From Psychrosphaera saromensis (GTDB lineage Bacteria > Pseudomonadota > Gammaproteobacteria > Enterobacterales > Alteromonadaceae), in contig NZ_MSCH01000003.1 in assembly GCF_002954545.1 (NCBI RefSeq), forward strand, positions 1,700,824 to 1,764,823: a stretch of DNA of 64,000 bases, in the 5' to 3' direction. Positions 26,823 to 36,449 of the stretch are shown here, piece by piece. A model generated the notes under the pieces. That model saw only the letters and a program-made list of their open reading frames with translations. It was not told the DNA's origin and did not search any database. A program made the translations under genes and the position numbers. How positions within the stretch are numbered: the first letter of the stretch is position 1; each line of letters starts with the position of its first letter.

Positions 26823-29306
26823 ATGTTAATTTATAATTATTTATTAAGTGGCTGGCGCAACATCAACCACAATAAGCTGTTTTCAAGCATTAATATATTA
26901 GGTTTAGCTATTGGTTTAGCGGCAGTTACCTTGATCACCTTATTTGTTCGTTCTGAATTATCCTATGATACCTTTTGGAAAAACGCCGATACATTACACC
27001 GTTCTCATATTGTATTTAAAATTCCAGGACGCGACCCGTTTAAAGCGGTGTCAGCTCCAGGACCATTAATCCATGCATTAAAAAAAGATTACCCACAAGT
27101 AACTCAAGCTTCTCGTGTGGCAAATATTTCACCTGCAATTATGGTGGGCGCAGAAACCTTTATTCAACAAGTTAGCTTGGTTGATAAAGACTTTTTAACT
27201 ATGTTTGATTTAACCTCATTATCTGGCGACTTAACTAATGCGTTAAACGACCCTCACTCGTTAATATTAACCAAAGAATTAGCGGTCAAATACTTTGGTC
27301 AAGAAGACCCGATAGGTAAGACTCTCAGTTTAGATTACGACTATTTTAAACGGGATTACAAAATAACCGCGGTTATTGAAAACTCAGTATCAAATACCCA
27401 ACTACCAATTAAAGCGCTGGCGTTAATTGATGAAAATGACTGGACTGATCGCACCTCTCTTTTTGCACAGTGGTTTTCAGTCAACGCACAGCTTTATTTT
27501 CAAACTAAAAACCCGTCTGACTTAGATCATATCAACGCAACGTTTGACGATTTTTCAAATCGTAATTTTCCAAAACTTCCAATAGGTGGTGCAGACGCTA
27601 AAGCATCTGACTTTATAGAATTAAGTGCCATGAATATTAAAGACTTACACTTACATGCGGTAGGCAGCGGTGAAATGACTGAACGTGGCAATGCGACTCG
27701 AGTCTTTATTTTCTCAGCAATAGCGGTACTTATATTAATTATCGCCATCATCAATTTTATGAACTTATCAACGGCGCGTGCTAGTCAAAGAGCAAAAGAA
27801 GTGTCATTACGTAAAGTGATGGGCGCGTCTCGTTCCAACTTAATTTTCCAGTTTTTAGGTGAGTCGGTATTAGTAACCTTTATTGCGTTAGCCATTTCTA
27901 TTGGTTTGGTTGAACTTGCATTGCCTTTTTATAACGAGGTTTTAAATAAAGAGCTAGCCATCAATTATGCTTCCACCGACATGTTACAAATTACAGGACT
28001 GGCATTAATCGTTGGTATTTTAGGTGGGCTTTACCCTGCTTTTGTATTGTCTAACTTTAGACCCGCAACGGTATTAAAAGCCAATAAATCGGCTGAATCT
28101 AGCGCCTCGGTTAAATTAAGAGCCATTTTAGTTGTCATGCAATTTGCGGTATCCATTGGCTTGTTTATTTCTACCGCTGTGGTTTATAGCCAAATGCAAT
28201 ATGCAGAAAAAATGAATCCCGGCTTTAATAAAGACAATATGCTGTTAGTCCACCGCATTGGTTTAGATGTGGTAAGCGAAAAACTGGATATGCTAGTTAA
28301 AGAGATCAGCAAAACGCCACAAGTTACCGCAGTTACTTGGTCAAATGAAACCCCTGGCAACACCAATGAAAACAATACCATGCTCCGTTTACCGGGTATG
28401 TCGAAAGACGACGCATTATTGATGGGGCAGCGTGGTGTTGGTTATGACTTCTTTGCTACTTATGAAATTAAGGTGTTGGCTGGACGTACTTATCAAAAAG
28501 AACGTAATGACACGCCACTTGCTACCGCTCAAATACGTGAAGGTGCGAGTAGAAAGTCCTCCATCGTTATTAACTCGTCTGCAGCTCGTCGTTTAGGTTT
28601 CAACAGTGCATCTGATGCAATAGGACAATCTATATTTACTAGCCGAGGAAACCCTAATGAAAATTTAGAAGCTGAATTGGAAGTGGTTGGCGTGGTTGAT
28701 GATGTGCACTTTGATAGCTTACGCGCGACCATAAGACCTGAAATATATAACTTAAATGCAACTTGGGGCCAAACCCTTTCAGTCAGATTTAATGGGAACC
28801 CAGATACATTAAAAACAAACGTTGAAGCGATTTGGGGCAATGCGATAGCCAACATTCCATTTCGTTATTCATTTTTACGCCAAGACGTTGCTGACATGTA
28901 TAAAACCGAACAAGGCCAAGCCAAAATGTTTGCAGCCTTTTCTGGCTTAGCTATTTTTATCGCTTGTCTTGGTTTATATGGTTTAGCTAATTTCACAGCA
29001 ACTCGCCGCACCAAAGAAATCGGTATTAGAAAAGTCATGGGCGCATCGGTATTCGATATTGTGAAATTACTATTATGGCAATTTAGCAAACCGGTATTTA
29101 TCGCCAACTTAATTGCTTGGCCAATAGCATATTGGGCTATGAGTGATTGGTTAGAGTTATTTGTGTACCGTATTGATAATAGCTACATCTTATTATTATC
29201 AGCCATCGCTGGTATTGGCGCTCTGCTTATTGCATGGATAACGGTTGCCACTAACTCTATTAGCGTAGCAAAAGCTAATCCAATAAAAGCATTAAGACAT
29301 GAATAA
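26823..29306 (+). CDS. ABC transporter permease with two FtsX/MacB-PCD units
   Basis: 827 residues, a duplicated permease: N-terminal membrane helix, a MacB-PCD periplasmic domain (~50-270), an FtsX core with RASQRAKEVSLRKVMGASR, a further periplasmic domain (~450-660), and a second FtsX core with RRTKEIGIRKVMGAS, ending SVAKANPIKALRHE. The two copies of the (E)xxxRKVMGAS loop, which contacts the ATPase, show that one chain supplies both halves. This double-unit form is known from Bacteroidetes and Alteromonadales. It is the last gene of the operon; a terminator follows. Confidence 0.92.
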   Translation: MLIYNYLLSGWRNINHNKLFSSINILGLAIGLAAVTLITLFVRSELSYDTFWKNADTLHRSHIVFKIPGRDPFKAVSAPGPLIHALKKDYPQVTQASRVANISPAIMVGAETFIQQVSLVDKDFLTMFDLTSLSGDLTNALNDPHSLILTKELAVKYFGQEDPIGKTLSLDYDYFKRDYKITAVIENSVSNTQLPIKALALIDENDWTDRTSLFAQWFSVNAQLYFQTKNPSDLDHINATFDDFSNRNFPKLPIGGADAKASDFIELSAMNIKDLHLHAVGSGEMTERGNATRVFIFSAIAVLILIIAIINFMNLSTARASQRAKEVSLRKVMGASRSNLIFQFLGESVLVTFIALAISIGLVELALPFYNEVLNKELAINYASTDMLQITGLALIVGILGGLYPAFVLSNFRPATVLKANKSAESSASVKLRAILVVMQFAVSIGLFISTAVVYSQMQYAEKMNPGFNKDNMLLVHRIGLDVVSEKLDMLVKEISKTPQVTAVTWSNETPGNTNENNTMLRLPGMSKDDALLMGQRGVGYDFFATYEIKVLAGRTYQKERNDTPLATAQIREGASRKSSIVINSSAARRLGFNSASDAIGQSIFTSRGNPNENLEAELEVVGVVDDVHFDSLRATIRPEIYNLNATWGQTLSVRFNGNPDTLKTNVEAIWGNAIANIPFRYSFLRQDVADMYKTEQGQAKMFAAFSGLAIFIACLGLYGLANFTATRRTKEIGIRKVMGASVFDIVKLLLWQFSKPVFIANLIAWPIAYWAMSDWLELFVYRIDNSYILLLSAIAGIGALLIAWITVATNSISVAKANPIKALRHE

Positions 29307-29710
29307 TATGATTTAAGTGTATTAAGTGTTTTTACTAAAAACGTAAAACAAAAAAGAAGCGAACCTTGAGTGATAAACAGGTTCGCTTTTTTGTAACTAA
29401 TTGAAATTAATACCACACCCAGGCTGATGTCCTTGCTATTTTTAGTACTATTTTTTATTAGCTACTTTTTGTGGTTATTTGAGCCTGTAGATAACTCTAT
29501 CTAAGATTTAAACATAAGGTTAAGCATAAAATGTAAATCAGAAAAAGAATAATAACTAACTCTCCGTTTACAAACCAAGGGGCTTTAATTTAAAGTGGGA
29601 GTGTCTGTTCAAGTTTTATTGTTGAAACTCATCTTTTATGTAAAACCATAGACTGGAAAATGTCCCTCTTTTTTTGAATTTTAAATTAGCTGTAGATGGA
29701 ATTATAAGTT
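29307..29710. other. Intergenic region
   Basis: About 400 bp containing the operon terminator and then AT-rich sequence. At 29651 it has GACTGGAAAATGTCCCT, nearly the same as GACTGGAAAATCGTCCCT at 20901. No gene is seen. Confidence 0.5.
29358..29393 (+). terminator. Terminator of the MacAB-like operon
   Basis: 9-bp stem AGCGAACCT (29358-29366) with AGGTTCGCT (29379-29387) followed by six T's, about 50 bp after the permease stop codon. Confidence 0.88.
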
Positions 29711-32293
29711 ATGCGACATAATCAATTATTTTTAAAAGTGAGTATCTTGTTATTCACTACTTTTATATTAAATGCTTGTAGTGGTGATTCAGATTTAGAC
29801 GAGTCGGTAATAACACCAGAACCTGAAGTAACAGCCACACCAGTTCAAACACAAACACCAGTTCCAATACTTATAACCGAACTAGCTCCTCCAAATCTCA
29901 AAGCTCCGGAACTACAAACCTTGATTACGCATACTGCGATTGCCCCCTTTGTTTTTACAAATGATGGCGGTGGTGAATTAACAGAATGTAGAGCGGATAG
30001 TTTACCAGTCGGTTTAACGATAGCGATTTCTTCAGACTTAACTAGTTGTGAAATCAATGGCATCCCTAGAACATCAGAAGCTAGAACGACTCATACCGTT
30101 ATAACGAATAATAATGCAGGTAGTAGCATTGTAAATATTGATATTAAAGTGTTGATTGCTGCACCAGCTCTTAATGATGCTAATTTAACTTTTGTGCGAG
30201 GCAAATGGGTTGGTATTTTGCTTGAAAATAGCAATGGCGGTGAATTAACGTCATGTACTTTAGATGATGTACTGGATGAATTTGTCGATAGTTTAGATGT
30301 AGCAGTATCTGCAGATACAAATACTTGCAATGTCAGCGCAAAGCTTGAATTGGTGTCGGATGACATTAGTTTTACTGTAACAGCCATTAATACAAACGGT
30401 AGCTCATCGGCTTTGGTTTCATTAGAGGTTACCGAGCCTAGTGCATTTATCACTATATGGAAAACTGACAATTCGAATACATTAAGTTCCGACAACCAAA
30501 TCACAATCTCTACATCTTCTTCATATAGTTATGATTTCAATGTTGATTGGGGGGATGACAATATTGATTCTAATATCACCGAAAGTATTACCCACACTTA
30601 TGATGTAGCGGGTGAATATACCGTGTCGATTACCGGGCAGTTCCCGCAGCTTTACTTCAATGACATTGATTCAAATAATAAAACCGAGGCAGTAAAGCTG
30701 ATTTCAATTGAACAGTGGGGAGATAGAGTTTGGTTATCGATGGAGCAGTTTTTCTATGGTGCAACAGATTTAGTGATCAATGATAGTAAAACCCCTGATC
30801 TTTCTAGAGTTGAAAGTATGAAAAGCCTGTTTGCTCAAGCAACAAACTTTAACAGCGATATCACTCACTGGAATGTTTCTAATGTTTCGGAAGTAAGTTC
30901 TATGTTTAAAGGCGCAGCGAGTTTTAATCAAGACATTAGTGATTGGTATATGACTAAGGTCACAGATATGAATTCTATGTTTTATGGCGCAGCTAGCTTT
31001 AATCAAAACATTCGAGGTTGGTATGTGTCTAAGATCACAGACATGAGTTTTATGTTTTATGGTGCGACGAATTTTGATCAAGATATTAAAGATTGGCATG
31101 TTTCTAATGTCACTAATATGAACTCTATGTTTTATGGTGCGACGAACTTTAATCAGGATATTGGTGGTTGGGATGTAGCTAATGTGACTAGCATGAACTC
31201 TATGTTTTATGGCGCAGCTCGTTTTAATCAGGATATTGGCGGTTGGAATGTCTCTAATGTGGCGAGTATGAACTCTATGTTCTATGGCGCTGCTCGTTTT
31301 AATCAGGATATTGGCGGTTGGAATGTCTCTAATGTAATAGACATGCATGCTATGTTTGGTGAAGCTTTAGTTTTTGCTCAAAGTATTGATGATTGGGACG
31401 TGTCTAATGTCACTGACATGAGCTCGATGTTCGATGGTACTAGATCTTTTAATCAAAGTATTGGAGCTTGGGATGTATCTAATGTCACTAATATGAGCTC
31501 TATGTTTCAAAACAGTTATTATAATCAAGACATCAGTGGTTGGGATGTGTCTAATGTCACTAATATGAGTAATATGTTTTATATAGCTTCTTATTTTAAT
31601 CAAGTTATCGATACTTGGGATGTGACTAATGTGACTGATATGAGTTGGATGTTGGCGCATACTCGCGATTTTCGCCAAGAAATAAGTGGGTGGGATGTGA
31701 GTAATGTGAAAAATATGAGTGGTATGTTTAAGGGCTCTATGTACTTTAATCAAGATATTAGTGGTTGGGACGTATCTAATGTGACTGATATGAGTTGGAT
31801 GTTTAGAGAGGCTCTTAATTTTAATCAAGATATAAGTGGATGGAATGTGTCTAATGTAACCAATATGATCTATATTTTTTCTTATGCATATGATTTTAAT
31901 CAAGATATTGGTAGTTGGGATGTGTCAAAATTGACGGATATGAGCCGCATGTTTTTTGGCGCGGCTCGTTTTAATCAAGATATTAGCGGTTGGGACGTAT
32001 CTAATGTGACTGATATGAGTTGGATGTTTTATAAGGCTTATAATTTTAATCAAGATCTTGGTGGTTGGAATGTATCAAGTGTTGCGGATATGACTAATAT
32101 GTTTTCATCTTCAGCTTTGTCGATAGAAAATTACGATGCTTTGCTTAGTGGTTGGGCAACATTGGAGTTACAGCATACTGTTCAATTTGATGTTGAGGCT
32201 AAATTTTCTGATGAAGCACAGTCTGCAAGAGATGTGTTAGTCGATAGTTTTAATTGGGTTATTACAGACTTTGGTTTATTCCTAAATGAGTAG
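29711..32293 (+). CDS. BspA-type (DUF285) repeat surface lipoprotein
   Basis: 860 residues. A lipoprotein signal ends at LNAC, followed by a Thr/Pro-rich linker and two putative Ig-like domains (about 60-240, each with a GGELT(E/S)C motif). Next is a PKD-like opening of the BspA module (FNVDWGDDNIDSN, HTYDVAGEYTVSITG). From residue ~380 (30848) come 17 tandem units of 25 residues (one of 24), consensus FNQDISGWDVSNVTDMSxMF, then a short C-terminal cap. DUF285 repeats are known from Treponema, Tannerella and Mycoplasma surface proteins and are linked to binding of host or matrix proteins. In a free-living marine bacterium, adhesion to particles or cells is the likely role (inference). Monocistronic or paired with the CAP-domain gene. 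Confidence 0.92.
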   Translation: MRHNQLFLKVSILLFTTFILNACSGDSDLDESVITPEPEVTATPVQTQTPVPILITELAPPNLKAPELQTLITHTAIAPFVFTNDGGGELTECRADSLPVGLTIAISSDLTSCEINGIPRTSEARTTHTVITNNNAGSSIVNIDIKVLIAAPALNDANLTFVRGKWVGILLENSNGGELTSCTLDDVLDEFVDSLDVAVSADTNTCNVSAKLELVSDDISFTVTAINTNGSSSALVSLEVTEPSAFITIWKTDNSNTLSSDNQITISTSSSYSYDFNVDWGDDNIDSNITESITHTYDVAGEYTVSITGQFPQLYFNDIDSNNKTEAVKLISIEQWGDRVWLSMEQFFYGATDLVINDSKTPDLSRVESMKSLFAQATNFNSDITHWNVSNVSEVSSMFKGAASFNQDISDWYMTKVTDMNSMFYGAASFNQNIRGWYVSKITDMSFMFYGATNFDQDIKDWHVSNVTNMNSMFYGATNFNQDIGGWDVANVTSMNSMFYGAARFNQDIGGWNVSNVASMNSMFYGAARFNQDIGGWNVSNVIDMHAMFGEALVFAQSIDDWDVSNVTDMSSMFDGTRSFNQSIGAWDVSNVTNMSSMFQNSYYNQDISGWDVSNVTNMSNMFYIASYFNQVIDTWDVTNVTDMSWMLAHTRDFRQEISGWDVSNVKNMSGMFKGSMYFNQDISGWDVSNVTDMSWMFREALNFNQDISGWNVSNVTNMIYIFSYAYDFNQDIGSWDVSKLTDMSRMFFGAARFNQDISGWDVSNVTDMSWMFYKAYNFNQDLGGWNVSSVADMTNMFSSSALSIENYDALLSGWATLELQHTVQFDVEAKFSDEAQSARDVLVDSFNWVITDFGLFLNE
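30848..32119 (+). repeat. Array of 17 coding repeats (75-bp unit)
   Basis: In-frame tandem repeats encoding the DUF285 units; one unit is 72 bp. Most have diverged at the DNA level, but the unit at 31223 and the first 38 bases of the unit at 31298 are identical, which points to recent duplication or gene conversion. Confidence 0.9.
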
Positions 32294-32378
32294 CTATAAA
32301 TTTAGATTGTTTATTTTAAGTATTCTAACGAATTTAAAGTGAACGTCTGAGTTAATCCTTAATTAATAAAGGAAGTTT

Positions 32379-32963
32379 ATGTCATATTTTTACGTTGTGG
32401 TTTTATTTATTATTTTACCAATGTCTGTTCTTGCTGAGGAACTTGATAAGTGTGGTAATAATGCAGAAGCTAAAGCTTTAGTTAAGCTAATTAAAGAAGA
32501 TGAAGGTCAGCGTCGAACAAGTCTTCGTTGTAACCAGTTATTAACTGATGTAGCTGAAGCTAAGGCTAAAGCCATGTCTGAACGAGGCTTGGTTTCTCAT
32601 AATTTAGAAGGAAGTCCTAATTTACGTCTACGAAATGCAAATTATAAATTGCCAAGCTATTATGGTGTTAATTTTAATAGTAACCAAGTTGAAGCAATTG
32701 CTGGTGGATACAGTACTGCAGTCGATGTTTGGGATGCCTTTAAAAAATCAGAAAAGCATAGAGCACATTTATTAGGTGAAATTGAATTTTATAAAGAACA
32801 AGACGAAATAGGGGCTGCTTTTATAGAGAAGTGGAAATCTCCTCATGTTGAATATTGGGTAGTATATTTAACAAAAGGTTACAGAAAGAATCAAACTAAA
32901 TCCGATAAGATCACCGAGATCCCAAATAAGAATTTATTTATATTAGAAGTAGAGAAGAAGTAA
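32379..32963 (+). CDS. Secreted CAP/SCP-domain protein
   Basis: 194 residues: a Sec signal peptide (MSYFYVVVLFIILPMSVLAEE) and one CAP domain. Typical CAP features are LRCNQLLTDVAEAKAKAMSERGLVSHN (split by short turns), then YSTAVDVWDAFKKSEKHRAHLL (the region with the second His), and VEYWVVYLT at the end. Bacterial CAP proteins are periplasmic or surface proteins of mostly unknown function. It lies 86 bp after the repeat lipoprotein with an AAGGAAG ribosome-binding site, possibly in the same transcript. Confidence 0.82.
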   Translation: MSYFYVVVLFIILPMSVLAEELDKCGNNAEAKALVKLIKEDEGQRRTSLRCNQLLTDVAEAKAKAMSERGLVSHNLEGSPNLRLRNANYKLPSYYGVNFNSNQVEAIAGGYSTAVDVWDAFKKSEKHRAHLLGEIEFYKEQDEIGAAFIEKWKSPHVEYWVVYLTKGYRKNQTKSDKITEIPNKNLFILEVEKK

Positions 32964-33082
32964 AATGTCAGAGTCGTTTGTTAACTAATGAGAATTTACA
33001 GCCTTAATGCATTACGATAAAAGCGCTCTGTTTATTTCTGCGGCTCTGAATTAATTACTATTATCCCCAGTTAAATTCGCGG

Positions 33083-34348
33083 CTAACGCCCAATATGAAC
33101 AATAACTTTATCCGTTATTTGCTGTTTTTCTACCATGCCTCCAATGGTTATCCAGTTGCCGTTTACATCTAATAAACCTCTGTGATCCATACTGGCTTGT
33201 GGGCTGTTGCTTACTTGCCATGAACGTTTGGCTATGTTGTAAATCCAAATCTCGCTGTTGGGCGTTAGGGCTTTTGGTTTTTTGCTATCGTTAGAGTTTG
33301 CTTTGCCATCAATTCTTTCACCATTAGCACCATGCGGCGCATTTGTACCGCCAACAAAGATTATTCTGTCGTTTTCTGTATCACCGGCTGCGGCCATTCT
33401 AAATCTTCCTGCGTCGGTAGGGTGTACCCATTGATACCAGCTTATTTTGTCGGCTCTGGTAACGTTGATTTCACCTAAGTAACAGCTGGCTTGTTGGGTG
33501 ATGGTTCTGTTTGCCGCTAGTTGTGGTGTTACTTTTGCACCATCACAAATCATGATCACGTTATCAACTATGCCACCTGCATGACCAAAAACAGGCGTGC
33601 CAATGAATGGGCTTGCTTGAAACCATTCATTTTTTAAGGTGTCGAATACTTGCACTAAGTTAACAGCGGCATCGTTATTCCAGCCCGAAATTACATAGAT
33701 ATAACGATCTCGGTAAACCAAAGCTACTGCATCATTAACGGATACTGGCATAGGTTCTAATTGCGCATAAGTGTCAGTTGGTACATGGTATTTATAAACT
33801 CCGGGCGCAGTATCAAAAGACTTTGAACTGCTTAAGTTGTAACCACCAAAAATATATACGCTGTCATTAACACCAACGGCTGTACTGCCAATACGACCAT
33901 GAGGCTCTTGTAGCGACGGCAATGATGTTATGGCTTGCCACTTATTTTTAAAATCAGCTGCAACCTTTACTCTTGTGTTTGCTTCTATTTCAAAAGAAAA
34001 ATTAGCGGGAGAGAGCGGTTTTGATTCTGTCTTTAATTCAGAGCTAATGCTCTTCTTATTGAGCTTGTCGTTAGCGCTGCTGTTAGTTGCGTTTTGAGTG
34101 CTGTCATTAGCTACGTCATTAACAACATCTAATCTCCAAGCCTTGTTGTGCATACCGCTGAGTTTTTTATCCGCACTTAAGCCAGAAAAACTTAAAATAC
34201 TTTGTTGACCATCAATAATGACAGACGCCACTGCATTGTTGGTAACTGGCTCTGGGAGTGGTGGTAAGTTAAGTTTGGCATGTGATTGAAACGACAAAAT
34301 AGCGCTAAAAATTAATACGGTTTTGAACAAGATATTTGTAGAGGTCAT
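33083..34348 (-). CDS. Secreted Kelch-repeat beta-propeller protein
   Basis: 421 residues with a signal peptide ending near FQSHAK. Several Kelch units follow: VNDSVYIFGGYN, RYIYVISGWNN with VFDTLKNEW, GGIVDNVIMICDGA, RIIFVGGTNAP, and WIYNIAKRSWQ with NWITIGG. A low-complexity linker rich in Asn/Ser/Lys (about 75-115) precedes the propeller. Similar to galactose-oxidase-like or NanM-type Kelch proteins, but no sialic-acid genes are near. Function is unassigned; surface or periplasmic sugar binding or isomerisation is possible. It converges with the CAP-domain gene and stands alone. Confidence 0.8.
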   Translation of the reverse strand: MTSTNILFKTVLIFSAILSFQSHAKLNLPPLPEPVTNNAVASVIIDGQQSILSFSGLSADKKLSGMHNKAWRLDVVNDVANDSTQNATNSSANDKLNKKSISSELKTESKPLSPANFSFEIEANTRVKVAADFKNKWQAITSLPSLQEPHGRIGSTAVGVNDSVYIFGGYNLSSSKSFDTAPGVYKYHVPTDTYAQLEPMPVSVNDAVALVYRDRYIYVISGWNNDAAVNLVQVFDTLKNEWFQASPFIGTPVFGHAGGIVDNVIMICDGAKVTPQLAANRTITQQASCYLGEINVTRADKISWYQWVHPTDAGRFRMAAAGDTENDRIIFVGGTNAPHGANGERIDGKANSNDSKKPKALTPNSEIWIYNIAKRSWQVSNSPQASMDHRGLLDVNGNWITIGGMVEKQQITDKVIVHIGR

Positions 34349-34429
34349 AAATTCACATCTCCTTTTTTTCTAGTTTTAGTTAAGGGCGGTTATTAACAAA
34401 ATACATATCAGCCATGTATTTTGTACTAA

Positions 34430-35170
34430 CTATTGTGATGAGGCAATCTCAAGTACGTCACATTGATTGTTGGTAACTTGCCAGCGGATATTCAAATTAT
34501 ATAAAAGTATGCCGTAAATTTTATCATCAGCTTTATTTTGTTTATAAGATGGTCTTGGGTCTTGTTGCAATACTTGTTCAATTAATAGGGCGAGCTTTGG
34601 ATATTGTTCTGCTTTTTCTGACAGTGCTTCTAACTGATTTTTCGCCTGACTTGTAAATTTAACATCAAGTGAATTAACCGGAGCGGTATCGGCTAATTCA
34701 GATTGAGCATCTGGGATGTTATCAGAATAAGGAATATACGGTTTTATATCCACCACAGGTGTACCGTCCAACAAATCTAACCCTTTTACGTCAATAAACC
34801 ACTGTTTACCTGACTTTCTGACACCTAATAATTTTACTGCAGACATGCCAATGCCGTTAGGTCTAAATGGCGAGCGGGTAGCTAATACGCCCATTTTTTC
34901 ATTGCCGCCTAATCTTGGTGGCCTAACGCTGGGTTTCCAGCCTTGTTTAAGGTTCTGATGAAAAAGAAATAAAATCCAAATATGGCTATGCAAACTTAAG
35001 TCTTTTACTGCTTCATCACTATTACATTCACCCAATAGTTTGATACTGCCAACGGCGGCATTGCACAAACCTGGTTGCCTTGGAATGCCAAACTTTTCAT
35101 TAAAAGGCGATTGGATTTCACCTATTGGGGACAAGGAGTAGCTCTGGGACAGGTCTTGGTTTTGGGACAT
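34430..35170 (-). CDS. trmO: tRNA (N6-threonylcarbamoyladenosine(37)-N6)-methyltransferase TrmO
   Basis: 246 residues (E. coli TrmO/YaeB ~235). Family signature at the N-terminus: SPIGEIQSPFNEKFGIPRQPG, then LHSHIWILFLFHQN, ATRSPFRPNGIGMSAVKLLG, DLLDGTPVVDIKPYIPYSD, and the C-terminal QDPRPSYKQNKADDKIYGILLYNLNIRW region, split here by residues. It methylates the t6A37 base of threonine tRNAs using SAM; the fold is a single-sheet beta-barrel. It is transcribed divergently from the Gld-like ABC operon. Confidence 0.93.
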   Translation of the reverse strand: MSQNQDLSQSYSLSPIGEIQSPFNEKFGIPRQPGLCNAAVGSIKLLGECNSDEAVKDLSLHSHIWILFLFHQNLKQGWKPSVRPPRLGGNEKMGVLATRSPFRPNGIGMSAVKLLGVRKSGKQWFIDVKGLDLLDGTPVVDIKPYIPYSDNIPDAQSELADTAPVNSLDVKFTSQAKNQLEALSEKAEQYPKLALLIEQVLQQDPRPSYKQNKADDKIYGILLYNLNIRWQVTNNQCDVLEIASSQ

Positions 35171-35506
35171 AATTTATTTTTCGTAGTAATGAACTGAATG
35201 TATTCTAAACAGACAAACAAGATTGTGAAATGTTAATTGTTAAATACGCTATTAAATAAGTTATTAGGTAATGGTTAGTGAGCAACTAGTGTAATATCCT
35301 TGTACTTTGTTGTAGTTAAGGTGTAGTTCAGGTGTAGTTCAATTTGAACGAAATATATTCAAGTTAAAATGATTTTAAAATCTTTTGATTCAAATGATAA
35401 ATGCATAACTTGAATTCGTGAAAAACGACAATATAAAATTCTAATAATTAACAAATATAGTTATTAACACATACAGTTGCCTACACTGGCAGGGGTAATG
35501 AAATAG
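35171..35506. other. Divergent intergenic region with short direct repeats
   Basis: 336 bp between trmO and the Gld-like operon. At about 35309-35340 an 11-bp unit (GTGTAGTTCAG and close variants) is repeated three times in tandem. Otherwise AT-rich with no gene. Confidence 0.55.
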
Positions 35507-36436
35507 ATGATCGAAATAAAAAATATAACCAAACGATTTGGCGACTTTGTCGCGGTAAATGATTTGTCATTCGATGTTAAACCGGGTGAAGTTGTTGGCT
35601 TTTTAGGACCAAACGGCGCAGGCAAATCAACCACTATGAAAATGCTCACGGGCTTCTTGCAAGCAAGTTCAGGCTCCATCACCATAAATGGGATAAATAT
35701 AGAAGACGATCCCTTGAGCATAAAACAAGGTTTAGGTTATTTACCTGAAGGTGCACCAGCTTATGGTGACATGACGGTATTACAATTTTTAAGCTTTATT
35801 GCTGATGTTCGTGGATTAACTGGCAGAAAAAAACAAGCTAGAGTCGCCCGTGTTATTAAAGATGTCGAGCTAGCATCGGTGCTAGACCGCAACATAGAAA
35901 ACCTATCTAAAGGCTTTAAACGCCGAGTCGGTTTAGCTCAAGCTATTATTCACGATCCTAAAGTGCTTATTCTAGATGAACCAACCGACGGATTAGATCC
36001 TAATCAAAAATATCATGTTAGAGAGTTAATCAAGAATCTTGCAAAAGATAAGATTGTTATTATTTCTACCCACATTTTAGAAGAAGTGACGGCTGTTTGT
36101 AATCGGGCATTAATCATAGCTGAGGGCGTTAAAATATTTGATGGCACACCAGAAGAGTTGCAAGCCAAGTCATCATTTCATCATGCGGTCACTATTGAAT
36201 TAAGTGCGGAAGTAGAAAATACCAACGCGTTAACTTCGTTACCGGAAGTGGCTTTTGTTCTTACTGAGAAAAACAAAGTGACGGTGTTGCCAAGTGAAGG
36301 TCAGAGTATTTTTACTGCGGTTTACGACAAAGTACGTGAGCTAGATTGGCCGTTTTATTCTATCTACAGTGAAAAAGGCCGACTCGACGATATATTCCGT
36401 GAGTTAACCACTTCATCTAATTCAACTGACTTATAA
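35507..36436 (+). CDS. ABC transporter ATP-binding protein (GldA-like)
   Basis: 309 residues: Walker A GPNGAGKST (34-42), signature LSKGFKRRVGLAQA, Walker B VLILDEPTDGLDPNQ, H-loop IISTHILEE, and a C-terminal ~80-residue domain ending DDIFRELTTS. Opens a four-gene operon (ATPase, permease, GldG-like protein, DUF4340 protein) of the type first seen in Bacteroidetes gliding but widespread in proteobacteria that do not glide. Cargo unknown. Followed after 13 bp by the permease. Confidence 0.92.
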   Translation: MIEIKNITKRFGDFVAVNDLSFDVKPGEVVGFLGPNGAGKSTTMKMLTGFLQASSGSITINGINIEDDPLSIKQGLGYLPEGAPAYGDMTVLQFLSFIADVRGLTGRKKQARVARVIKDVELASVLDRNIENLSKGFKRRVGLAQAIIHDPKVLILDEPTDGLDPNQKYHVRELIKNLAKDKIVIISTHILEEVTAVCNRALIIAEGVKIFDGTPEELQAKSSFHHAVTIELSAEVENTNALTSLPEVAFVLTEKNKVTVLPSEGQSIFTAVYDKVRELDWPFYSIYSEKGRLDDIFRELTTSSNSTDL

Positions 36437-36449
36437 GGGAGACGTTATT

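Noticed and set aside
30770-31903. Two antisense frames (192 and 178 codons) with repetitive HIRHIPTTNILIK-like protein
   Set aside because: They are the mirror image of the DUF285 repeats; the periodic DNA keeps the opposite frame open. No ribosome-binding site or promoter is seen.
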